Below, in pieces: positions 29,126 to 36,368 of a stretch of DNA of 36,368 nt; position 1 is the first letter of the stretch; every line of letters begins with the position of its first letter. Both the position numbers and the translations under genes were made by a program. Source of the stretch: Promethearchaeota archaeon (GTDB lineage: Archaea; Asgardarchaeota; Lokiarchaeia; Sigyniarchaeales; SOKP01); assembly GCA_008080765.1 (NCBI GenBank), contig SHMU01000014.1, positions 1-36,368 on the forward strand. Direction: 5' to 3'. The notes beneath the pieces are model-generated. The model did not search any database. It was not told the DNA's origin and saw only the letters and a list, made by a program, of their open reading frames with translations.

Positions 29126-29974
29126 ATGAGTTCAACTATCAAATCATTAAATGCATATTTGGTTGTCGCGTTGATCTCCTTATTTATTACGGGGATAGCT
29201 TTAATTTTTTTAGGTTTTTCGTTTAATGTAATTATTATAGAAATCTCTCCTTACGCAGAGACTGATACTGGCTTCCTTAATGCATTTACGCTTATTATAC
29301 TATTTTTTGGATTGTTTTTGATCGTGGTAGGCGCTTTTCAATCCTTTGGGTTAATTAAAAAAATAAAACATGTAATTGATGATATTTTATCGGGAAAATT
29401 AGGTGAACTAGTTGGAGATTTTAAAGGTCAAGCGAGCATTCAAAGATCTTCTGGACTAGGTGGAGGTTTACATATTATTCGCCCTCCTATGACAGAGACC
29501 AGTAGCGCAGTAAGTCCAAAAGCTGTAAGCTCCCCAAAGAAACCTCAAGCTCAAAAACCTGTAACTGCAAAAACTCAGCAAGTCTCAACCGTCCCTTATA
29601 AACCTACAACCATGAAAAGTCAAGAATCAATCGGGGACACGCTTGATGTTTCTCTCGAAGAGGCACTCCAAAAAATCGTGGAGAGATATGAAGATCCTAA
29701 AGTGTCGAAATCGTTTAGTTCTTGGAAAGAGACATTAATGATGACATTTCCCGATATTGGAAAATCCTATTTATACATGATAAATAACGATCAAGGAATA
29801 GAATTAATAGAAGGATATGACGAAGAGGCTGCGGTTCAAGTGAAATTAAGCTCAGAAATATTCATTAAGATGATGACCAAACAAATAAATCCGATTAAAG
29901 CATATTCAAGTGGAGAACTTGAGGTATCAGGAAAAATGAAAAATCTATTAAAGCTGCGCAAGCTTATGTTTTAA
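29126..29974 (+). CDS. Membrane-anchored SCP2-domain protein (2 N-terminal TM helices)
   Basis: Two hydrophobic segments, Pro/Lys/Thr linker, then an SCP2-like domain with the same ending (LLKLRKLMF) as the 27060 gene. Confidence 0.8.
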   Translation: MSSTIKSLNAYLVVALISLFITGIALIFLGFSFNVIIIEISPYAETDTGFLNAFTLIILFFGLFLIVVGAFQSFGLIKKIKHVIDDILSGKLGELVGDFKGQASIQRSSGLGGGLHIIRPPMTETSSAVSPKAVSSPKKPQAQKPVTAKTQQVSTVPYKPTTMKSQESIGDTLDVSLEEALQKIVERYEDPKVSKSFSSWKETLMMTFPDIGKSYLYMINNDQGIELIEGYDEEAAVQVKLSSEIFIKMMTKQINPIKAYSSGELEVSGKMKNLLKLRKLMF

Positions 29975-30011
29975 GAAAGCTTTCTTATGGAATAAAATAG
30001 GTGATAAATGA

Positions 30012-31742
30012 ATGAAAACATATATTACAGCTCAATTGTCTCCGGCGTCTTTAGAAAACCTTAGAACTCTTATTGGAGATGAAATTATCTATGAAAGCTG
30101 GCGGGAAACTAAGCATGTCTATTTCAGCGCAGAAGATTTAGTGAAAAAAATAAATGAAATCGGCGCAGAGATATTCTTATGTGAAGCGGATAATGTTAAG
30201 AAGGATGTATTAGAAAATGTGAATCTAAAGATTATTGGTTCCACTCGAGGGGATCCTAATAACATAGATATAGAAACCGCCACGAAAAAGGGTATTCCGG
30301 TGCTTAATGCGGGGGGAAGAAATACCAATGCCGTTGCAGAGATGACCATTACGGCAATGCTTGCCTTGATGCGCAAACTTCATAATATTGAACGAGAACT
30401 TCATTCTGATACCTTTCATGTGGAGGATTTTTCCGATTATCTGAAGTATTTCAACAAGTTTCAAGGATATGAATTAAAGGGAAAAACAGTAGGAATTATT
30501 GGATTAGGAAGAATTGGATTTGAAGTCGCAAAACGATTAAAGGCATTTGAGGTCAATTTTCTGGTATATGATCCCTATGTAGTAAAGGAACGATTAAATT
30601 TTATTAATGGGAATCAAGTAGACATTAACACCCTAATGGCAAATTCAGATATTATTACACTTCATTGTCCTCCAACGGATGAAACAGATGGCTTGGTGGG
30701 AGAGGAACAAATCAAGCTGATGAAGAAAAACTGTTTTTTTATCAATTATGCCCGAGCATCAATAACGGATGAATTTGCATTATTTGATGCCTTAAAAGAA
30801 AAAAAAATTGCTGGAGCGGCACTTGATGTCTTTAATATTGAACCAATTGATGAGGATAATGAATTCTTAGAACTTGACAATGTAATCGTAACACCTCATA
30901 TTGGTGGAGATACTTTCGAAACCGATCACAACAATGGAATGATGATGCATGATGGAATTAAGAAATTATTCAATAATGAAATCCCTTCAAATATCGTCAA
31001 TCCAGAAGTACTTCCAGGACATACTCCCGATCAATTCCCTGCTCCGCAAAAAGGTTTAGAAATTCCAATAGAACTATCCAGCTATCGAGCTCAATGTAGA
31101 GAAATTATCACTATGTGCAATACAATGCTCGATAAAGGATTAATAGTAGGCACTGCAGGAAATATAGGGGTGAGAGTGAAATTACCGAATGGAGAAGATG
31201 GTTTTCTCCTCACACCAAGCACGGTTCGCTATGAAAATATGAAAGAGGAGGATTTAGTTCTAGTGGATGGCAATCTAAAGGTCATTGCAGGGAAGCGAAA
31301 TCCCACCTCCGAAAAGCATCTTCATGTCAATATCATGAAAGCCCGAGAAGATGTTAATGCCGTAATACATTCACATGCGGAATACTCCACCATTCTTTCT
31401 ATTGCCCGAATGCGCTTGGGGCCTATAGTAGATGAAATTATCCCCTTCATTGGAGGATGTGAAGTAGCAGAATATGGTATGGCGGGCACCGAAGATATTG
31501 CAATCAAAGCTCTCATTGCTTTGGGAAACAATTATTCAGTATTTCTTGCTAATCATGGAAATGTGAGTTGTGGAACTAATTTGAAGCATGCATATACCGT
31601 GTTACAGCAAGTAGAATTTGCAGCAAGGGTTCAATATCGGGCGTCTTTATTGGGCACAATTTATGCAATTCCAGAAGAAGCTGAAGAAGATGAAAAAGAA
31701 ATGTTTGAAATCATGAAAGATGCGGGAAGCTATGATCTCTAA
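30012..31742 (+). CDS. D-isomer-specific 2-hydroxyacid dehydrogenase fused to class II aldolase/adducin domain
   Basis: GKTVGIIGLGRIGFEVAKRLKAF Rossmann motif and NVIVTPHIGGDT; C-terminal GTAGNIGVRV...LLTPS...AVIHSHAEYSTILS...ANHGNVSCG class II aldolase motifs. Confidence 0.9.
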   Translation: MKTYITAQLSPASLENLRTLIGDEIIYESWRETKHVYFSAEDLVKKINEIGAEIFLCEADNVKKDVLENVNLKIIGSTRGDPNNIDIETATKKGIPVLNAGGRNTNAVAEMTITAMLALMRKLHNIERELHSDTFHVEDFSDYLKYFNKFQGYELKGKTVGIIGLGRIGFEVAKRLKAFEVNFLVYDPYVVKERLNFINGNQVDINTLMANSDIITLHCPPTDETDGLVGEEQIKLMKKNCFFINYARASITDEFALFDALKEKKIAGAALDVFNIEPIDEDNEFLELDNVIVTPHIGGDTFETDHNNGMMMHDGIKKLFNNEIPSNIVNPEVLPGHTPDQFPAPQKGLEIPIELSSYRAQCREIITMCNTMLDKGLIVGTAGNIGVRVKLPNGEDGFLLTPSTVRYENMKEEDLVLVDGNLKVIAGKRNPTSEKHLHVNIMKAREDVNAVIHSHAEYSTILSIARMRLGPIVDEIIPFIGGCEVAEYGMAGTEDIAIKALIALGNNYSVFLANHGNVSCGTNLKHAYTVLQQVEFAARVQYRASLLGTIYAIPEEAEEDEKEMFEIMKDAGSYDL

Positions 31743-32013
31743 TTTTTTTAACATACACACATATCTCATAATTTACTCATATATTTTTTATTTATTTTAT
31801 AATTTAGCTATTTTTAAAGATGATAACCGACAAGAATTTTTTCTTTATAATCGTTCCTCAAGAAGACTTCATACTTTAAAGTGGAGATGAATTGAACTCC
31901 TTTTTTTTTGGAACAAAAACAATTAAAAACCTTTCACACTCTAACCTCATATAAGTGATGGGTCCTTCTATGATACTACTACCTTAGGGACCACATGACT
32001 TCAAGCCTCCTGA

Positions 32014-32130
32014 GAGACCGTAAGACCCCTCAATATCCTTTCGGATTTACATAGGCACGTCTCAAGGAGCGAGGAAGCTCCAACACAAAGGAAGGATTTA
32101 CACGAATCTCATTCTTTTAGGAAGGAGTAG
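32014..32130 (+). pseudogene. Degraded TnpB (IS200/IS605) C-terminal remnant
   Basis: In-frame ETVRPLNILSDLHRHVSRSEEAPTQRKDLHESHSFRKE* resembles the TnpB tail 'VET.PL...SEEAP'; DNA gaagctccaac...ggagtagttcaac resembles the element's 3' end. No TnpB core upstream. Confidence 0.5.
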
Positions 32131-32259
32131 TTCAACATATTTCCAATAAGGTATTGAAAAGTGATTAAAAAAATGATAAGCAATTACTAAGAAAATGAGA
32201 GGAAATTAATTAATTAATTAAGAATAAAAACGTATTTCTGAATTAGTTAATAAAAGTTG

Positions 32260-32634
32260 CTATTCATATAAAACACAAACAATGAGACTGAAGTTCCATG
32301 GTGCTTGCTCTCCATCGTATATTAACGCTTTTACATCTTCAGAGGCTTCAATATTGGTATGGTTTTGAAAGACTTGCCAAGCTAGATCTCCTATCATATC
32401 AGAATTCTGAAGAACTTTTTCAAAATCTTTCTTAATTCCGCCCCAATATACTTTTTTTTCATCCAATATCTTTTTAAGCTCAACTAATTCCAAAAGTCCT
32501 TGTCTGACAAGAGTTTCAGTGACTCCCGAAAACTGCTCACTAAATCGTTTTGATACCTCTTCGGGTTTACCCTCATCCATATTGAATAAAAACACAATTC
32601 CTAAAGGCTCAAGGTCCATTTTTTTATCTTTCAA
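32260..32634 (-). CDS. Hypothetical protein
   Basis: 124-aa ORF with ATG and plausible composition; no family recognised. Confidence 0.5.
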   Translation of the reverse strand: MKDKKMDLEPLGIVFLFNMDEGKPEEVSKRFSEQFSGVTETLVRQGLLELVELKKILDEKKVYWGGIKKDFEKVLQNSDMIGDLAWQVFQNHTNIEASEDVKALIYDGEQAPWNFSLIVCVLYE

Positions 32635-32774
32635 CTCCTTTCATAAAAATTAAATCTTTCTTAATATATTTATATTCAAATTTGATTTTGATTCTTGGTT
32701 TAATAATTTATAAATATGTATTGGAATAGAAGTATAAATACTATAATAAGCTATAATGATTCAAAATAGTTTAG

Positions 32775-32836
32775 ATTATCAAGAATAAAAATTATCAAGA
32801 ATAAAGATTATCAAGAATAAAAATTATTAAGAAGAT
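32775..32836. repeat. Short tandem repeat, ~16-bp unit ATTATCAAGAATAAAR, about 3.9 copies
   Basis: Units at 32775-32790, 32791-32806, 32807-32822, and degenerate attattaagaagat from 32823. Confidence 0.9.
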
Positions 32837-32858
32837 ATATGAGAGTAGATACTTTTTA

Positions 32859-33662
32859 ATGGTGAAGACTCTATTGGAACATATCAAGGTAGAAATACCA
32901 ACTACTTGCGGTGGAACTCTTGGGGGAGAATATGCAATCATTTCCTTACACCGTCCAGATAAACTGAACGCAATAACTATACAGACTCTGGAAGAAATCG
33001 TTTTTGCACTAAATTCGATGGAATTAGATGAGCGGATTAAATGCGTAATGATACGAGGGACTAAAAATTATACCAAAAAACCTTCTTTTTCAACTGGTGC
33101 CGATTTGAGCAGTCCCTTTAGCCCAGAGATAAAACCTAACATCCCAATTCATATGAGTCATGCAATGTACCTATTTCATAAAAGATTTAACATTATTGAG
33201 CAGTTTCCAAAACCTTTAATTGCTGCAGTGGATGGTTATGCATTGGGAGGGGGATGTGAATTAACGCTTGTTTGTGATATTATTATGGCAAGCATACGTT
33301 CAACATTCGGCTTTTCCGAAATATTACGAGGAATCTTTCCCGCCGGAGGTGGTACCCAACGATTGGTACAGAATATAGGATTAGCACGATCCGTTCGAAT
33401 GTTATATTTTGGAGAACGATATACCGCTTCCGAGATGTTTAAGTGGGGTTACATTCATTTCCTTATTAAAAATCATCAATTCGAAGAAAAGATTCACGCA
33501 TTTATGGAACGAATAAGCGCTCTACCTATAAATACACTATTTATTATTAAAAAATGCCTCAAATTTGGAACTCAGATTCCCTTCCTAATAGGAACTCAAC
33601 TGGAACAGCTAGGGTTTGGACTAAATTCGACTTCTTCTCATGATAATAGAGAAAAAAAATGA
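32859..33662 (+). CDS. Enoyl-CoA hydratase/isomerase family protein
   Basis: AIISLHRPDKLNAITIQTLEEI, FSTGADLSS, AAVDGYALGGGCELTLVCDIIMAS, FGFSEILRGIFPAGGGTQRL. Confidence 0.92.
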   Translation: MVKTLLEHIKVEIPTTCGGTLGGEYAIISLHRPDKLNAITIQTLEEIVFALNSMELDERIKCVMIRGTKNYTKKPSFSTGADLSSPFSPEIKPNIPIHMSHAMYLFHKRFNIIEQFPKPLIAAVDGYALGGGCELTLVCDIIMASIRSTFGFSEILRGIFPAGGGTQRLVQNIGLARSVRMLYFGERYTASEMFKWGYIHFLIKNHQFEEKIHAFMERISALPINTLFIIKKCLKFGTQIPFLIGTQLEQLGFGLNSTSSHDNREKK

Positions 33663-33767
33663 ATTATTAAAAATATAAAATATGATACTTTAATAATAGT
33701 AAGAAGAATTATTGAGTACAAACAATATTTTAAAATTAACATACATTAGTGCGGGTCTATAGTTATT

Positions 33768-34235
33768 ATGGGAAATATTTTAGAGTACTTCCAAGGTAAA
33801 TTATATAGAAAAGAGACCATAGAAAAGTGGAATTTACCTATAAAAGTACAAGAAAAATTGAATATAGAGGAAAACAAGTATTATTTTTTAACTATTTCTC
33901 CGGAAGAGGAGCGCCATGGACATGAAAACCACATACATCTCTGCCTTTATCCCACGAAATCTGAACCAGTCTATCTAATTGAAGTTGAAACTCCGGTAAT
34001 ACTTCCAGAATTATTGCATAAATGTCTTGAACTCATAAAGGAAAATACTAAAAATATTATTACTACAACCGGTTTTTGTAAAAGTAAAGAACTTTGCTAT
34101 TTTGGCATCTTTTTTTCAATTTTGGATCCAAATGAGGTTAATTTGGACGAATTAATAGCCGATATTAAAAAAGTAGAAAAAGTGAATGATGCGAACATCT
34201 TCAAGTATACATGTGAAGGTTCGGGTGAAGCATAA
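33768..34235 (+). CDS. Hypothetical protein
   Basis: 155-aa ORF with ATG; predicted alpha/beta composition; no family recognised with confidence. Confidence 0.55.
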   Translation: MGNILEYFQGKLYRKETIEKWNLPIKVQEKLNIEENKYYFLTISPEEERHGHENHIHLCLYPTKSEPVYLIEVETPVILPELLHKCLELIKENTKNIITTTGFCKSKELCYFGIFFSILDPNEVNLDELIADIKKVEKVNDANIFKYTCEGSGEA

Positions 34236-34551
34236 GGCATATATTCTTAATTTTTCTCTTTCCAGATTTTCTAATATCGATTTGAACTACCAGCAGCTGA
34301 AGGAACTGAATTCTTGCTTCAAGAACCACTTCGTCACGTGGCTTCTTACGCGATTTCCACAAGTATGACTTCATATAGGGACTACGCTCGGGATAAATGT
34401 GGTTCTCGTTCATTAAAACACAAAAGGGAGTTTTTTATAATAAGGTCTGAGAGGGATTCGATGTACTGATTGATGTACCATTCAAAAGACCCCTAAATGA
34501 GCAGTTATTTTTTCGCTTTTATTGGTAAAGCAGATTTGGACTGCCAACTAT

Positions 34552-36114
34552 TTAACTAAAAAATTCTTCCACTAACTTTTTAGTCGGTGAAAAGGCGAGC
34601 GTATCACAGACTTCATGATCCAATAATTCTTCGAAAAATTCTTCAAATTTCTCCAAAAAAGCTTTAATTTTCGCTCTTATTGATTTCAAATCTTTTAAAG
34701 AGATAACTGCTACAAATACCTTGTTTCCTTCCTCAATAATAATACTGAAGCCCTCTTGTTTTATAAGTTTTAACGGGTCTTTATTTTCTGCTATTTCCTG
34801 CATTAAGCTTGATACTGCAGTTAATGCGCCACTTATGAGAGTTTCATCATTTTCACGCTTTTTACCTAAGGTCTGAACTAATGGTTCAGTGTAAATAGGA
34901 ACCCCCGATTTCTGGATCACATAGAGGTATTGAATTGCATTTTTCCACTCTTGTTCTTCTTTACTGGGTAATGTTTCTTCAATTTGAAAGATAATAGCGG
35001 TTGTTAAGATGAAAATAAATAGTAATACAACCGTAAGATATGCCGGTTGAGAGAGATAAAGAGGTTTTAAGACCTCTCCTAATAATAGTCCACTCAATAA
35101 ACCCAATGCCATAAAAAAGGAATTGATCTCATTTTGACTTCTTATGGACTTTTTATCAGGAAGTTCCACAAAAAATAGCGCCATCGTGTTTAAGGTAAAA
35201 GCGAGCCCTACTCCTAAGATAATCGAGAAAATAAGCAGCTCCCCTATCCCAACAGTTGGTGCAAAAGACAATATTAAGAATGCTAAGGCTTGAATTAAAC
35301 AGCCAATAACTAATGTAAATCTTCTTCCCACTGAATCCGCAATTACACCTACTAATGGAGAAGAAAGCGCAATAGATATGAATAAAAAGATGAGAAATAA
35401 ATTAAATTGGAATAAGATATCATTCTCTTCTAGAATAATAATTGTTATATAATATGCGTTTACAAAGAAAAAGCCAAAGATAAAAGCAACCGAAATAGAA
35501 GAAATATTTTTCTTATTTTTCAAATAGCCTGAAAGCCTTACTTGGTGCTGCGGTATTGATGGTATACGTGTTAGGTAATATCTTGTGGAACCAAGAAAAA
35601 CAATAAATAGCGTTATAAAGAAAATTAAAATAAGAATAAATCCATTTATGTAGTCTAAGAAGGCAAGAATAATTACTAAAATCGAAATAAGTAAAAAAGC
35701 GGGAGAAAAGGAGCGTCCGCCCACCTCCACCCTTTCAATTAATAAGGAATTCTTTTCAAACATAAATCCTAAATTGATGGCAAGAGCAATTCCAGTAATA
35801 AACAATCCAATCGGTATATACCATCTAATAGGGATGAAATATAAAGATAATAAGACTAATGTTAAAATGGAAGCATTAATGATAAATATGACATTTTTTC
35901 TGACTGCTGAAAAAAATGTATAATTTATTATTGCTCCTGGTATCAACCCCAGAAAATGAAATATTATCATAAAACTGGGCAAATTCCGCCTCCAAAGAAC
36001 AGAAAACTCTATTAAAAAATGCAAAGAATAATTAAGAAATCCTAAAATAATTCCCGAAATAGCCAATGCCCATTGTTCTTTACTGAAACTTAAAAGACTT
36101 TTAGAAGCAGACAT
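34552..36114 (-). CDS. MFS-type multi-TM transporter with C-terminal longin/roadblock-like cytosolic domain
   Basis: About 12 hydrophobic segments with MFS loop SPLVGVIADSVGRRFTL. C-terminal ~130 aa: LYVIQKSGVPIYTEPL...ETLISGALTAVSSLMQEI...EGFSIIIEEGNKVFVAVISLKDLKSIRAKIKAFLEKFEEFFEELL. Confidence 0.75.
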   Translation of the reverse strand: MSASKSLLSFSKEQWALAISGIILGFLNYSLHFLIEFSVLWRRNLPSFMIIFHFLGLIPGAIINYTFFSAVRKNVIFIINASILTLVLLSLYFIPIRWYIPIGLFITGIALAINLGFMFEKNSLLIERVEVGGRSFSPAFLLISILVIILAFLDYINGFILILIFFITLFIVFLGSTRYYLTRIPSIPQHQVRLSGYLKNKKNISSISVAFIFGFFFVNAYYITIIILEENDILFQFNLFLIFLFISIALSSPLVGVIADSVGRRFTLVIGCLIQALAFLILSFAPTVGIGELLIFSIILGVGLAFTLNTMALFFVELPDKKSIRSQNEINSFFMALGLLSGLLLGEVLKPLYLSQPAYLTVVLLFIFILTTAIIFQIEETLPSKEEQEWKNAIQYLYVIQKSGVPIYTEPLVQTLGKKRENDETLISGALTAVSSLMQEIAENKDPLKLIKQEGFSIIIEEGNKVFVAVISLKDLKSIRAKIKAFLEKFEEFFEELLDHEVCDTLAFSPTKKLVEEFFS

Positions 36115-36368
36115 TTTTCTTCTTAATATAGAAAAGGTTATATCCTACTTTCTTTATTAAATTGCTTTTCAATAAAAAATTTTCTTTATTCTTTAAATGA
36201 TATCGAAGAATCTGTCGTAATTTGGTTCCAAAAATATAATTAAGAGAGCTATAATTTTAAAAGAAACCTAAAGAAATGAATATCATTTTTAAAAAGGGTG
36301 TTGTTAAAATAATTAAGACATGTTGGATTTTAAATTCTTCTTTTCCCATTTAAATAATCGCTGTGAGT

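Noticed and set aside
32200-32222. aaattaattaattaatt palindromic run
   Set aside because: Low-complexity AT sequence; no distinguishing regulatory feature.
32761-32840. Possible CRISPR array
   Set aside because: 16-bp units are directly adjacent with no spacers; a simple tandem repeat.
1-36368. tRNA, rRNA or riboswitch genes
   Set aside because: None recognised by eye in the intergenic regions; tRNAscan-SE and Infernal/Rfam would be needed to exclude them.

Overview
AT-rich, gene-dense archaeal window. Gene content (aIF5A, SRP54, Cdc48, FEN1 with a PIP box, NOB1, TrmY-like, HerA-like) is archaeal. Co-occurrence with gelsolin-like, Roadblock/LC7 and longin-like domains suggests an Asgard archaeon (Promethearchaeota), which is inference from content only. 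About 29 CDSs are supported; no rRNA, tRNA or CRISPR array was recognised. The main candidate for an undescribed system is a minus-strand cluster at 5233-11680: Roadblock/LC7, then Roadblock/LC7 plus acidic linker plus helical domain, then a gelsolin-like domain with a similar tail, then a FIST-domain protein, then LuxE-like acyl-protein synthetase and LuxC-like acyl-CoA reductase, with no luciferase genes in the window. Other notable items: an MFS transporter with a C-terminal longin/roadblock-like domain; a HEAT-like + winged-helix + beta-sandwich protein resembling coat/PCI architecture; a 2-hydroxyacid dehydrogenase/class II aldolase fusion divergent from an FGGY kinase and flanked by soluble and membrane-anchored SCP2 proteins; an aIF5A whose conserved N-terminus lies upstream of the first ATG; and two (possibly three) TnpB C-terminal/omegaRNA-like relics. 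All domain calls were made by eye from translations; no database search was run.
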